64,000 nucleotides of DNA from an uncultured Flavobacterium sp. (GCA_943912855.1 CALTVC010000014.1:1-64000); one strand, 5' to 3'; shown: positions 8,246 through 17,166, numbered from the stretch's first letter. A program made the numbers and translations. The notes: generated from the letters alone by a model not told the origin.

Positions 8246-8638
8246 ATGAGTACAAGCAATAGTTTTTCAGCTGCCGATTTAAATAAAATAAATACGGCAG
8301 ATGACCTTAAAATAGCCCCCTTCAGGGCAGATGGCGTAACCTACGGCACACCTACATGGATATGGAATGTAGTGGTAGATGGCAATCTGTATGTTAGGGC
8401 ATATAATGGCAGGCAGTCAAGCTGGTACCAGTCAGCAGTACAACAAAAGGCCGGTCAAATCCATGCCGCCGGTATGGTCAAGGAAGTAGCGTTTGAACCT
8501 GTTGAGGATACAATTGTGAATGAACGGATAGACCTTGCCTACAAAGAAAAATATAGCAAGAGTCCATACCTGCCTCCAATGGTCAGCCAGCATGCCAAAG
8601 CAGCAACGGTAAGAATTACTCAAAAAGCAGAGAAATAA
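8246..8638 (+). CDS. DUF2255 family protein
   Basis: A 130-residue soluble protein recognisable as DUF2255: FRADGVTYGTPTWIWNVVVD, then LYVRAYNGRQSSWYQSA. The pattern resembles small split-barrel or flavin-reductase-like folds, but the function is not established. It lies 2 bases after the CMD-ABM gene and 4 bases before the alcohol dehydrogenase, so it is clearly one operon. It has no signal peptide, unlike its neighbours. Confidence 0.8.
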   Translation: MSTSNSFSAADLNKINTADDLKIAPFRADGVTYGTPTWIWNVVVDGNLYVRAYNGRQSSWYQSAVQQKAGQIHAAGMVKEVAFEPVEDTIVNERIDLAYKEKYSKSPYLPPMVSQHAKAATVRITQKAEK

Positions 8639-8642
8639 AAAT

Positions 8643-9836
8643 ATGGAAACATCAAGAAGAAAATTCCTTCAACAGGCGGCACTTGCCGGAACCGGTCTGG
8701 CATTGGCTACCCCGGCAGGGCTATTAACAGATGAAAAAGAAACTGAAAATAATACACAAAAAAACATTGATATGAGCAAACTTATTAAAACCAAAGGCTA
8801 TGCCGGAACCGATGAAAAAACACCGCTTAAGGCATGGGAGTTTGAACGCAGGCCTGTGGGTGATTATGACATCCTGATTGACATTAAATATTCGGGCATC
8901 TGCCACTCTGATATCCATACCATAAGGGGGCATTGGGGGCCACAAAAATACCCGCAGGTACCCGGTCATGAAATCGCGGGTATAGTAGCTGCTGTTGGTA
9001 AAAAGGTAACCAAATTTAAAGTAGGCGATAAAGCCGGTGTAGGCTGCATGGTGGATAGCTGTATGGAATGTACCAGTTGTAAAAACGGCGAGGAGCACCA
9101 CTGCGAAACTACCGGAATGGTGGGCACGTATGGCGCTCCCGACGCAACATCACCAAGCGGTATAACACAGGGTGGTTATTCAAACAATCTTGTAGTAACG
9201 GAACATTTTGCCATTAAAATTCCGCAAAATATAGACCTTCAGTATGCAGCACCGCTACTTTGTGCCGGTATCACTACTTATTCGCCCATGATGAAAACAG
9301 GGATTAAAAAAGGTGATAAAGTTGGTGTGGTGGGTATCGGCGGACTTGGGCATCTTGCTGTAAAGATTGCCGCTGCTAAAGGTGCCGAGGTATATGCTTT
9401 TACCACATCTGCCGATAAGGTTAACGATAGTAAATCATTTGGAGCTAAAGAAGTAATCGTAGTAGATGAAAACCAGGAATCATTAAAAGCATGGTTTGGC
9501 AAGCTGGATTATATGATTTCTACCGTGCCGTATGCATACCAAATGTCAAACTACATTTCGTGCGTAAAGCCAAGCGGGTTTTTCACCCAGGTAGGCCAGC
9601 CCGTAAACGGAGAACTGACTATCAATAATTTCAACATGATATTTAACCGTGTCAACTTTAACGGTTCACTTATCGGCGGTATCCCTGAAACACAGGAGGT
9701 AATGGATTACTGCGCACTGAATAAAATTTATCCGCAAATACAAATTATCAAGGCTAACGAAATCAACGATGCCTGGGATAAAGTAGTAAGCAAGCAGGCG
9801 CGTTACCGCTATGTAATTGACGCTTCAACATTTTAA
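8643..9836 (+). CDS. Zinc-dependent alcohol dehydrogenase with Tat signal
   Basis: A 397-residue medium-chain dehydrogenase of the cinnamyl-alcohol-dehydrogenase type, interconverting alcohols and aldehydes with NAD(P). Catalytic zinc ligands are Cys87 (SGICHSD) and His109-Glu110 (PGHE). Structural zinc is bound by Cys140, Cys143, Cys146 and Cys154, and the nucleotide fold is VGIGGLGHLA. The N-terminus is odd: SRRKFLQ plus a hydrophobic stretch to about residue 28 is a twin-arginine signal, implying export of a folded, cofactor-loaded enzyme. An internal Met at 8772 (residue 44) would give the usual cytoplasmic form. Confidence 0.88.
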   Translation: METSRRKFLQQAALAGTGLALATPAGLLTDEKETENNTQKNIDMSKLIKTKGYAGTDEKTPLKAWEFERRPVGDYDILIDIKYSGICHSDIHTIRGHWGPQKYPQVPGHEIAGIVAAVGKKVTKFKVGDKAGVGCMVDSCMECTSCKNGEEHHCETTGMVGTYGAPDATSPSGITQGGYSNNLVVTEHFAIKIPQNIDLQYAAPLLCAGITTYSPMMKTGIKKGDKVGVVGIGGLGHLAVKIAAAKGAEVYAFTTSADKVNDSKSFGAKEVIVVDENQESLKAWFGKLDYMISTVPYAYQMSNYISCVKPSGFFTQVGQPVNGELTINNFNMIFNRVNFNGSLIGGIPETQEVMDYCALNKIYPQIQIIKANEINDAWDKVVSKQARYRYVIDASTF

Positions 9837-9845
9837 CAATAAATC

Positions 9846-10601
9846 ATGAACGAAGAATTTAAAGATAAGGTTGCGGTAGTTACAGGGGGCTCTATGGGTA
9901 TGGGGCTTGCCGCTGCCAGGGCTTTTGCCGCTGCCGGGGCAACTGTTGTATTAATAGATATATTGGATGCCACTACACAGGCCGATGAACTTAAAGCATC
10001 CGGATATAAAGCTGAAGCATTTTTATGCGATGTTGCTGATGAAACACAGGTTAAGGCTACTATTGATAAAATTGTAGCAAAGTATGGCAGGCTTGATTTT
10101 GCTTTTAACAATGCCGGTATACAGTCACCGGCACAGGAACTAGCCGATGTGAGCAACGAAACGTACGAACGTATATTGGATATAAACCTGAAAGGCGTGT
10201 GGAACTTTATGAAGTACGAACTGCAACAGATGCGTAAACAAGGAAGCGGAGCTATAGTAAACAATTCGTCTCTGGGAGGCTTAGTAGGTGTACCGGGTCG
10301 TGCTGCTTACCATGCTTCTAAACACGGGATTTTAGGGTTGACCAAAAGTGCCGCACTGGAATATGCCCAGCAGGGAATACGGATTAATGCCGTTTGCCCT
10401 GGGATTATAGTTACGCCTATGGTAGAGGGTATGCTGACTAATGAAGCAGAAGCTATGGATATTCTTATTCAGCAGTTGCCCATAAAACGACTGGGCAAGG
10501 CCGAAGAAGTAGCTGATGTGGTGCTTTGGCTTTGCAGCAATGCTTCTACCTATGTTATTGGGCAGGCTATATCGGTCGATGGAGGATATACAGTGCAATA
10601 A
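9846..10601 (+). CDS. Short-chain dehydrogenase/reductase
   Basis: A 251-residue classical SDR: cofactor motif TGGSMGMG (about 14-21), NNAG (about 89-92), catalytic Ser in NNSSLGG and YHASK (Tyr/Lys about 155-159), with the usual C-terminal SVDGGYTVQ. The substrate is not predictable, and glucose-1-dehydrogenase-like annotation is typical for this length. It lies 9 bases after the alcohol dehydrogenase and 15 before the nitroreductase, within the AraC-neighboured oxidoreductase cluster. Confidence 0.88.
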   Translation: MNEEFKDKVAVVTGGSMGMGLAAARAFAAAGATVVLIDILDATTQADELKASGYKAEAFLCDVADETQVKATIDKIVAKYGRLDFAFNNAGIQSPAQELADVSNETYERILDINLKGVWNFMKYELQQMRKQGSGAIVNNSSLGGLVGVPGRAAYHASKHGILGLTKSAALEYAQQGIRINAVCPGIIVTPMVEGMLTNEAEAMDILIQQLPIKRLGKAEEVADVVLWLCSNASTYVIGQAISVDGGYTVQ

Positions 10602-10616
10602 TTTAAAACTACTGAA

Positions 10617-11255
10617 ATGTCTTTAATAGAAAATTTAAACTGGCGTTATGCCACCAAAAAATACAACCCGGACAAGAAAATACCGGATGCTGATATCAAA
10701 ATAATAGTGGAAGCGGCAAGATTAGCTCCTTCATCGTATGGTATTCAGCCTTATAAAGTAATTGTTGTAGGTAATCAGGAACTGAAAGAAAAAATCTATG
10801 GGCTTGCCTGGAATCAGCAAATTGTAAAAGATTGCTCGCATCTCATAGTATTTGCAGCATGGGATAAATATACCAAAGAAAGGATTGAAGCTATCTTTAA
10901 TCACACTACTGAGAAGCGTGGTATAGAAAGGGGAACTGCATTTGGTTCTCATACCGCCGGGATTGCAGCTTCGCAATATGAAATGGATGAGGAGTCTGCT
11001 TTTATTGATACTGCTAAACAAGCCTGTATCAGTTTAGGTATGGCAATTGCGCAGGCAGCTGAACTGAAAATAGATAATACGCCTATGGGTGGTTTTGAGA
11101 ACAAAGGGCTTGATGCAATTCTCGACCTCGAATCAAAAGGTTTTAAAAGTGTTTACCTCTTATCCTTAGGATACCGTGCGGATGAAGGAGACTGGTTACG
11201 GGATTTAAAGAAAGTGAGGACACCGATACATGATTTTGTAGATTATCGGCTTTAA
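10617..11255 (+). CDS. NAD(P)H-dependent nitroreductase family oxidoreductase
   Basis: A 212-residue FMN-dependent nitroreductase of the NfsB type: FMN-binding RYATKKYNPDKK near the N-terminus, ARLAPSSYGIQPYKV (about 33-47) and the C-terminal LLSLGYRADEGDWLRDLKKVR. Family members reduce quinones, nitro compounds or dihydropteridines. It is the last gene of the cluster, with a palindrome copy 16 bases after its stop that may terminate transcription. Confidence 0.88.
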   Translation: MSLIENLNWRYATKKYNPDKKIPDADIKIIVEAARLAPSSYGIQPYKVIVVGNQELKEKIYGLAWNQQIVKDCSHLIVFAAWDKYTKERIEAIFNHTTEKRGIERGTAFGSHTAGIAASQYEMDEESAFIDTAKQACISLGMAIAQAAELKIDNTPMGGFENKGLDAILDLESKGFKSVYLLSLGYRADEGDWLRDLKKVRTPIHDFVDYRL

Positions 11256-11271
11256 ATCAACTTTAGTTTAT

Positions 11272-11298
11272 AATTGTCGGCACAGTGCGGGGACAAAT
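11272..11298. repeat. Palindrome family copy 3 (imperfect, loop AGT)
   Basis: The core at 11274-11296 is TTGTCGGCAC-AGT-GCGGGGACAA. Ends and centre match the family, but two arm positions no longer pair, so this is a decayed copy. It lies just after the nitroreductase stop codon. Confidence 0.75.
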
Positions 11299-11320
11299 TC
11301 AATCCGTTGCAAAACAATAT

Positions 11321-11357
11321 TTTATAATTGTGCCATCAGTGATGGCACAATTATAAA
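11321..11357. repeat. Palindrome family copy 4 (17-bp perfect stem)
   Basis: Arms 11321-11337 and 11341-11357 pair perfectly around AGT (core TTGTGCCATC-AGT-GATGGCACAA). The outer part TATAATTGT is shared with copy 5. It lies in the convergent gap between the nitroreductase and the MazG-like gene, and could serve as terminator for both. Confidence 0.85.
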
Positions 11358-11381
11358 ATTATGAATTTAATTCAGGATAGA

Positions 11382-11702
11382 CTATTTAATCAACTTCTCA
11401 GTTTTGTCCAAAAAACGCTCTACAGCCAGATTGATATCAATACCAGAGCGGTTAGCCAGTACAATCAGCCACCAAATGTTCTCACCAAGTTTATGCTCCA
11501 GTTCTTCCTTTGAGCCTGATTTAGGCCAACGTTTTTGCTCAGACATAATATTACGGCCTACCAGACCTGCATCGGTAAGATAGGCAAGGGCATCTTCCTC
11601 AACAGTCCATTCTGTACCATGGTACTGTACTTCCAGTTCATGGTATTTTTTGCGCAGTGCAAGTGAACGGTTAACAATATCGTCAAAGTTATTTTTACTC
11701 AT
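11382..11702 (-). CDS. MazG-like nucleotide pyrophosphohydrolase-type protein
   Basis: A 106-residue all-alpha protein resembling the short MazG-like family. An acidic helix (TEWTVEEDALAYLTDAGLVG) is followed by KEELEHKLGENIWWLIVLANRSGIDI, which carries the ExxE-type and later acidic residues that bind Mg in MazG enzymes. It would hydrolyse nucleoside triphosphates or related nucleotides. It is a separate single gene flanked by palindromes and a pseudogene remnant, and is unrelated to the full-length mazG at 62857. Confidence 0.7.
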   Translation of the reverse strand: MSKNNFDDIVNRSLALRKKYHELEVQYHGTEWTVEEDALAYLTDAGLVGRNIMSEQKRWPKSGSKEELEHKLGENIWWLIVLANRSGIDINLAVERFLDKTEKLIK

Positions 11703-11712
11703 TTCTTATGTT

Positions 11713-11850
11713 TTAAATTAAGTAGGCTTTTATAAAAGCAATTTTGTCGTTCTCAAAGGTAAAGTCAAACATCCCACCGATAAAGCCTTCAGGAAAATTA
11801 CCTGCAAAATAGAATACTATAAGGCATGCAGAGTATGCATTACATAATGC
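11713..11850 (-). pseudogene. C-terminal remnant of an NTF2/SnoaL-like gene
   Basis: Minus-strand translation ends in FPEGFIGGMFDFTFENDKIA and then FIKAYLI-stop, the typical C-terminal strands of NTF2-like proteins. The frame is closed by a stop just upstream of about 11850 and has no proper start, so only the last 35-45 codons survive. It is not the same sequence as the intact SnoaL-like gene at 4567-5007. It marks a deletion or insertion scar in this accessory stretch. Confidence 0.6.
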
Positions 11851-11941
11851 TCAGTCCTGAATTTCCTGTTAAATCCTGTAATTTCCGCACACATATATAG
11901 TATCTTTACAGAATTCGGGAAAAATTCTGGATATCCAAGCC

Positions 11942-12316
11942 ATGAATTATTTCCTTGTTCTTATCGCATGTATTGGTCTATACGCAATTGTTAACTTTAC
12001 AGTTAACAGAAGCCTGTACCTTGCTTGTAAAAAATCGCTGTCCTATTCCAAAATTTTAGAAACAATATTGTCCAGTTATATTGACAAGGGCTTTAAAAAC
12101 ATACAGATTTTTAAAGGAGTTAGTTTCGAGTTCTATTTAGGTAAAGTAAAATCGGATAGGCAAACGCACCTGTCCAAAAAAGCTTATGAGAGTTATTTAG
12201 AATTTAACCTTCTCAGAAGATTCAAATGTATTCGCTTTATTAATCAATATTCTTCCGAATTAAAAACGGTCATCGTTGCTCTCGAAAAAAAAACAAAGCA
12301 GGTAACAGGCAACTGA
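11942..12316 (+). CDS. Hypothetical membrane-anchored protein
   Basis: A 124-residue protein with one N-terminal hydrophobic segment (about 3-18, FLVLIACIGLYAIVNF) followed by a basic cytoplasmic-type domain rich in Lys, Tyr and Phe. I recognise no family. A TATCTTTA -7-like box at 11901-11908 precedes the start by 33 bases. The gene stands alone between the NTF2-like remnant and the desaturase. Confidence 0.5.
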   Translation: MNYFLVLIACIGLYAIVNFTVNRSLYLACKKSLSYSKILETILSSYIDKGFKNIQIFKGVSFEFYLGKVKSDRQTHLSKKAYESYLEFNLLRRFKCIRFINQYSSELKTVIVALEKKTKQVTGN

Positions 12317-12405
12317 CCTGTTGTATGTCTGTAATGTAAACATAATCCCAATCATTCACCTGTAATGAAATTGTTTTTCAAACAATAAGAAGTAAAAAAT
12401 TGCGT

Positions 12406-12413
12406 TATCTTTG
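12406..12413 (+). promoter_or_regulatory. -7 element (TATCTTTG) of the desaturase
   Basis: TATCTTTG matches the Bacteroidetes TAnnTTTG element. No convincing -33 TTTG lies at the right spacing. A start near 12420 would give a 5' leader of about 115 bases before the desaturase, long enough for a structured, possibly temperature-responsive, leader. Confidence 0.5.
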
Positions 12414-12535
12414 TATACTTCAACAAAGGAACACTTCCGAAAAAATTATTGGAACCCCAATACTATAGAATGCCCTCTCACCGTCCTCTCTCATTGATTG
12501 CATAGTGAATTTAAGGTTGTAGCTATGTCGTTATC

Positions 12536-13639
12536 ATGACAAAACGTTTGAAATTCCCTCCCAAATCCGCTTTTTTTACAGCAGTCAGGCAACGGGTAGA
12601 TGCCCACTTTGCTGAAACAGGAAAGCATAAACATGCCAATACTGCGATGTGGGTCAAAACCGTTTTTTTTCTTGGCGGTTTCTTTGGGTGTTATGCACTG
12701 GTTATTTCCGGTGTCCTGCCATCCTTAGCCATGCTTGGCTGTGCATTGCTTCTAGGTATGTTCAGTGCCTTTGTAGGCTTTAATATCTGCCACGATGCCA
12801 TACACGGTTCGTTTTCGGCCAATAAACACGTCAACAAAGCACTCGGTATGGTATTCAACCTTTTGGGTGCCAGCCCTTACATCTGGAATATTTCCCATAA
12901 CGGCGTGCACCATACTTTTACCAATATACCCGGTCACGACGAAGACCTTGTTATTGCCCCTGGGCTGATACGCATTGAAGAAGACGATCCCAAAAGAAAA
13001 ATACAGCGCTTCCAGCATTGGTACGCATTTCCCCTTTATGGATTAGCCAGCCTGTCGTGGGTTTTTCGCAAGGATTTCATGAAGATATTCCAAAAAAAGA
13101 TAGGTCAGGTTACGGTAAAGCATCCGGCAAAAGAATACTTTAACCTATTTGCCTCTAAAGGCTTATATTATTTTTTGTTCATAGTACTGCCATTACTTGT
13201 CCTGAACATTACCTGGTGGCAGTTTATCATTGGTTTTGTTGCCCTGCACTTGGCACAGGGGCTCACCATGGGGCTTGTGTTCCAGCTGGCACACGTGGTA
13301 GAAGAAACGGATTTCCCGGATGCCAATACCACGGGTACAATGGAGGAAGCATGGGCAGAACACCAAATGCGCACTACAGCTAACTTTTCCTCTGACTGCC
13401 GCATGGCAGCATTCTTCCTTGGCGGGCTGAACAGGCAGATAGAGCACCATTTGTTCCCAAAAGTTTGCCATATACACTATGCCGAGATTGGTAAGATCGT
13501 AAAGCAGACCGCACAGGAATATGGTTTACCTTATATTGAAAGCCCGACGTTCTTTTCTGCTATGCGCTCGCACTATCGTGTACTGAAAAAATTCGCACGT
13601 GAAGCTACCGCTTCAAAAGTTGATTACAAAGCGGCTTAA
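12536..13639 (+). CDS. Membrane fatty acid desaturase
   Basis: A 367-residue integral-membrane di-iron desaturase that introduces double bonds into acyl chains, acting in the inner membrane. All three histidine boxes are present: HDAIH (86-90), HNGVHH (121-126) and QIEHH (301-305), the last with Gln in place of His as in front-end and linoleoyl-CoA-type desaturases. No cytochrome b5 domain is fused. Hydrophobic pairs lie at about 42-80, 150-165 and 200-235. The next gene, an antiporter, starts 8 bases after the stop. The neighbours suggest a role in membrane fluidity in the cold. Confidence 0.9.
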   Translation: MTKRLKFPPKSAFFTAVRQRVDAHFAETGKHKHANTAMWVKTVFFLGGFFGCYALVISGVLPSLAMLGCALLLGMFSAFVGFNICHDAIHGSFSANKHVNKALGMVFNLLGASPYIWNISHNGVHHTFTNIPGHDEDLVIAPGLIRIEEDDPKRKIQRFQHWYAFPLYGLASLSWVFRKDFMKIFQKKIGQVTVKHPAKEYFNLFASKGLYYFLFIVLPLLVLNITWWQFIIGFVALHLAQGLTMGLVFQLAHVVEETDFPDANTTGTMEEAWAEHQMRTTANFSSDCRMAAFFLGGLNRQIEHHLFPKVCHIHYAEIGKIVKQTAQEYGLPYIESPTFFSAMRSHYRVLKKFAREATASKVDYKAA

Positions 13640-13647
13640 ACATACCT

Positions 13648-14901
13648 ATGGACCTGTTACAACTGATAACCCTGTTGCTGGTGATAAGCGCCGGTGTTTC
13701 CTATCTCAACCAGCGTTTTGTAAAACTGCCCGGTACTATAGGGGTGGTTGCCATATCTGTGGTGGTTTCCATTGTTATTGTAGTCATCGGCAAAACCAAT
13801 AATGAGCTTTCTGATAAGATTAGGGATGTCTCAGCGAGTATGGATTTTTCAAGGATATTGCTCGATATCATGCTGGGTTTTTTGCTCTTTGCAAGCGCGC
13901 TCCATTTTGATTACCAGAAATTGCGCAAACAGCAGTGGCCTGTTTTTGTGTTAAGCACATTGGGGGTTTTCATGTCAACAACTATTTTCGGGCTGTTGCT
14001 GTATTATCTGTGCAGCCTGTTCGGCATTGAGCTTCCACTTGTGTACTGCTTTATATTTGGCGCATTGATATCGCCGACCGACCCCATAGCTGTAGGAGCA
14101 ATACTGAAACATTCCAAAATATCCGAAAAGCTTTCAACTGTCATTGCGGGTGAGTCGTTGTTTAACGACGCTGTAGGCTTATTGCTTTTTGTATTGCTGC
14201 TGGAATTTGTGCAGCAACCCGAAGCCATGATAAGTATCGGCACAGTTGGCAGCTTATTACTGCATGAAATCCTTGGTGGGATAGCCATCGGGCTGGTGGC
14301 AGGATACAGCGGGTATAAACTCATAAAGTCGATAAAGGACTTCCAGACCATTCTATTGCTATCTGTGGCTTTGGTCTTAGGCATATCCTTCCTTGCCAAT
14401 TATTTCCATGCCTCAATACCCCTTGCGGCGGTTTCGGCTGGCCTTATCATCGGCAATAACAGCTTCCATACCGATAAAGTATCAGACGATTTCCTGCTAA
14501 AGATGTGGAAAATGATCGACGAGGTGCTCAATACCATACTTTTTGTGATGATTGGCCTGCAACTGGTCGCCATGCCATTTTTAGAGGAATACTGGTTGCT
14601 TGGCCTTTTTTCCATAGTCATTATACTGATCGCACGCACCGTCAGCGTTTCATTGCCTGCACTGTTCCTTTTGGGTAAGCTGAACGTAAACAATGTACTC
14701 ATACTGGCCTGGGCAGGCCTGCGCGGCGGAATTTCCATTGCCATGGCCTTGTCGCTTCCCGATTCGCAATATAAAGAAGGCATACTTTCAGGGTGCTATT
14801 TTATTGTGCTGTTTTCTACTATAGGGCAGGGCTTGTCCATCAATACGCTGATTGCCGCCCTTGACCGGAAAGCCCTAAAAAGCCAGACAAAGCGACCTTA
14901 A
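13648..14901 (+). CDS. Na+/H+ antiporter, CPA1 (NhaP-like) family
   Basis: A 417-residue polytopic membrane protein with about 12 hydrophobic segments. CPA1 hallmarks are SPTDPIAVGA (about 146-155) and GESLFNDAVGLLLF (about 167-180, with the ion-binding Asp). The late AWAGLRGGISIAMALSLP is the Arg-containing segment typical of NhaP-type exchangers. It exchanges Na+ (or K+) for H+ across the inner membrane. It starts 8 bases after the desaturase stop, so the two are co-transcribed. Confidence 0.92.
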   Translation: MDLLQLITLLLVISAGVSYLNQRFVKLPGTIGVVAISVVVSIVIVVIGKTNNELSDKIRDVSASMDFSRILLDIMLGFLLFASALHFDYQKLRKQQWPVFVLSTLGVFMSTTIFGLLLYYLCSLFGIELPLVYCFIFGALISPTDPIAVGAILKHSKISEKLSTVIAGESLFNDAVGLLLFVLLLEFVQQPEAMISIGTVGSLLLHEILGGIAIGLVAGYSGYKLIKSIKDFQTILLLSVALVLGISFLANYFHASIPLAAVSAGLIIGNNSFHTDKVSDDFLLKMWKMIDEVLNTILFVMIGLQLVAMPFLEEYWLLGLFSIVIILIARTVSVSLPALFLLGKLNVNNVLILAWAGLRGGISIAMALSLPDSQYKEGILSGCYFIVLFSTIGQGLSINTLIAALDRKALKSQTKRP

Positions 14902-14979
14902 AAAATCTATTTTATTGATTTTCAATTTTTTATTTTAAAAGTTTCCCAAATAAACAGGCCTTGCTAATTATATTTAGCT

Positions 14980-14987
14980 TACCTTTG
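14980..14987 (+). promoter_or_regulatory. -7 element (TACCTTTG) of the RRM gene
   Basis: TACCTTTG fits TAnnTTTG. It leaves a leader of about 120 bases before the start at 15114. Long 5' leaders are usual for cold-induced RNA-binding proteins, but no specific fold could be assigned. Confidence 0.5.
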
Positions 14988-15113
14988 ACCCATATTGGTT
15001 CTCTGCCAATGCTCACGCTGATAAGCAAATTTGTCCATCTTGTAAAATTTGTCCTTTCTTACTCTTCAGTTCAGGCGTTTCAGTTGCCTTATTTAATTTA
15101 AACAATTTACATT

Positions 15114-15425
15114 ATGAACATTTATGTAGCAAACCTGGGGTATGGTACCTCAGAAAGTCAGGTGCGCGATGCTTTCGCTGCCTACGGAGAAGTAACTTCC
15201 GTAAAATTAATCATTGACCAGGTTAGTGGCCGTCCAAAAGGATTTGGTTTTGTAGAGATGCCAAACACTTCTGAAGCGGAAACAGCGATTGAAGAACTAA
15301 ACAATTCAAGGCTGGACAGCCAGGTGATTGTGGTGAATGAAGCCCGCCCTAAACCGGCAAATTCAGGTTTTGGTTCTAACCGCGGTGGCGGTGGCTATTC
15401 AAGGTCTAACGACAGAAGATACTAA
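15114..15425 (+). CDS. RRM-type RNA-binding protein
   Basis: A 103-residue protein with one RNA recognition motif: RNP2 is IYVANL (3-8) and RNP1 is KGFGFVEM (42-49). The short Gly/Arg/Ser-rich tail (FGSNRGGGGYSRSNDRRY) resembles cyanobacterial and Bacteroidota cold-inducible RNA-binding proteins. It likely binds single-stranded mRNA and acts as an RNA chaperone. A terminator follows 16 bases after the stop, so it is a single-gene unit, with a DEAD-box helicase next door. Confidence 0.92.
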   Translation: MNIYVANLGYGTSESQVRDAFAAYGEVTSVKLIIDQVSGRPKGFGFVEMPNTSEAETAIEELNNSRLDSQVIVVNEARPKPANSGFGSNRGGGGYSRSNDRRY

Positions 15426-15441
15426 CCTCATGTATACAGAT

Positions 15442-15470
15442 AAGAATGGCTTAGGCCATTCTTGTTTTTT
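15442..15470 (+). terminator. Terminator of the RRM gene
   Basis: A 9-bp stem (15442-15450 with 15455-15463, loop TTAG) is followed by GTTTTTTT, a classical intrinsic terminator 16 bases after the stop codon. Confidence 0.85.
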
Positions 15471-15656
15471 TCTGCCTTTTGAATTTTCTATTCCCATAAT
15501 AGTGACAGTTTTTGTTTATAAAATTCATCTGGTATTGAACGGGCGCTGCCCGGATTTATTCCCAACATCGTACCATCCCGAGAATTTCAGGCTTTAAATA
15601 TCTATCCGATATTTAGGCTACTACTTTAAACAAAAGCCTTTACGGCACACTTTATC

Positions 15657-16772
15657 ATGACATTTGAAAATTTAAATATTTCAGCTCCCATACTTAAAGC
15701 TTTGGGGCAACAAAATTATACAACACCAACTCCCATACAAGGGCAGGCCATACCGGTAATCCTTTCAGGTAAAGACCTGATAGGCTGCGCCCAGACCGGC
15801 ACTGGTAAAACCGCTGCTTTTGCAATCCCTATTTTACAACAACTGGCTGGCAGGCCGGCAAAAAAGCCAAAAGCGATTAGGTCGCTTATACTTACGCCCA
15901 CACGCGAACTGGCAATACAGATAGGCGATAACTTTACTGCTTACGGGCAATATCTTAGTTTAAAGCATACTGCCATTTACGGAGGCGTGTCGCAATTCCA
16001 CCAGGTTAAAGCACTACGTAACGGCGTTGATATATTGATAGCCACGCCCGGCAGGTTGCTGGATTTACTACAACAACAATATATAGACCTTTCTAACCTT
16101 GAAATATTTGTACTGGACGAGGCAGACAGTATGCTCGATATGGGCTTTGTACGTGATGTAAAAAAGATCATCACAAAGCTACCGGCTAAAAGGCAAACCC
16201 TGTTTTTCTCAGCGACTATGCCTAATGCCATACAGCAATTGGCCGACAGCTTGCTTAAAAACCCGGAATACGTAAGCGTAGCCCCGGTATCTTCCGCTGC
16301 AAAAACGGTGAGCCAGAGCGTTTACTTTGTCGATAAAAGGGATAAAGAAAAATTGCTGACGCATATTCTTAGTGATATAGGTATTTCGCGTTCGCTGGTA
16401 TTTACCCGCACCAAGCGTGGCGCTGACCAGCTGGTAAAGCTTCTTGTAAAAGAAGGCATATTTGCGGCAGCCATACACGGTAACAAGTCGCAGAATGCAA
16501 GGCAGAGAGCATTGCAGGGCTTTAAGGTAAATCAACTTCGTGTCCTTGTGGCTACCGACATTGCAGCACGTGGCATTGACATTGATGAGCTTCCACACGT
16601 GATTAATTTTGACCTGCCCGATGTGCCGGAAACCTATGTACACCGAATTGGCCGTACAGGCCGTGGCGGTAATAGCGGCACGGCGGTATCGTTTTGCGGA
16701 AATGAAGAAAAAGCTGACCTGAGGAGCATCGAAAAACTCATTGGCTTTAAGCTGGCGGTTTCCGCTTTGTAA
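15657..16772 (+). CDS. DEAD-box ATP-dependent RNA helicase
   Basis: A 371-residue helicase with the full set of core motifs in order: Q-motif (TPTPIQGQAIP), motif I AQTGTGKT, Ia PTRELA, II VLDEAD, III SAT, then the second RecA lobe with TDIAARGID (V) and HRIGRTGR (VI). It ends soon after the core, without the basic tail of RhlE/DeaD proteins. It unwinds RNA duplexes, for example in ribosome assembly or mRNA turnover in the cold. The 190-base gap upstream holds the RRM terminator. Confidence 0.95.
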   Translation: MTFENLNISAPILKALGQQNYTTPTPIQGQAIPVILSGKDLIGCAQTGTGKTAAFAIPILQQLAGRPAKKPKAIRSLILTPTRELAIQIGDNFTAYGQYLSLKHTAIYGGVSQFHQVKALRNGVDILIATPGRLLDLLQQQYIDLSNLEIFVLDEADSMLDMGFVRDVKKIITKLPAKRQTLFFSATMPNAIQQLADSLLKNPEYVSVAPVSSAAKTVSQSVYFVDKRDKEKLLTHILSDIGISRSLVFTRTKRGADQLVKLLVKEGIFAAAIHGNKSQNARQRALQGFKVNQLRVLVATDIAARGIDIDELPHVINFDLPDVPETYVHRIGRTGRGGNSGTAVSFCGNEEKADLRSIEKLIGFKLAVSAL

Positions 16773-16843
16773 CCTCTTCAGCCAATCAAATCAAGGCACC
16801 AGGCAATAATACAGTATTTCACTTTTAAAATCATTTATATACG

Positions 16844-17101
16844 ATGGCAGATTCTTTTTTTAAGAAAGAAAACAACAAGAAAAAGACCCTGATAAAAAAA
16901 CAGAAGGCGCAAAAGCGACAGGACAGGAAAACGAGCAATAATAAAGGCAAGGGCTTTGAAAGCATGATTGTTTATGTAGATGCAAACGGGCATTTTACAA
17001 ATACACCGCCAGAAAAGCAACTCGCGGAGGATACCGATAAAAAGAGCATGCCCGGGCAACGGATACAACGTTTCCAGCAAAACGAGCGAAACGCCAAATA
17101 A
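16844..17101 (+). CDS. Small basic protein resembling the N-terminus of Bacteroidota cold-shock proteins
   Basis: An 85-residue, very lysine-rich, probably disordered protein (FFKKENNKKKTLIKKQ...) with a conserved centre KGKGFESMIVYVDANGHF and TNTPPEKQ. The same basic segment followed by a VDxNGxxTxxPP motif forms the N-terminal extension of Bacteroidota CspA-type cold-shock proteins. Here it ends before any cold-shock (CSD) barrel, and no CSD is found downstream. A nucleic-acid-binding accessory role is likely but inferred. It follows the helicase by 71 bases. Confidence 0.65.
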   Translation: MADSFFKKENNKKKTLIKKQKAQKRQDRKTSNNKGKGFESMIVYVDANGHFTNTPPEKQLAEDTDKKSMPGQRIQRFQQNERNAK

Positions 17102-17166
17102 TAAACTCCGTTTAAGCCAGACCATTCGTTTTCTGATTGCGCCGTTTACAATAAACACGATTAACA

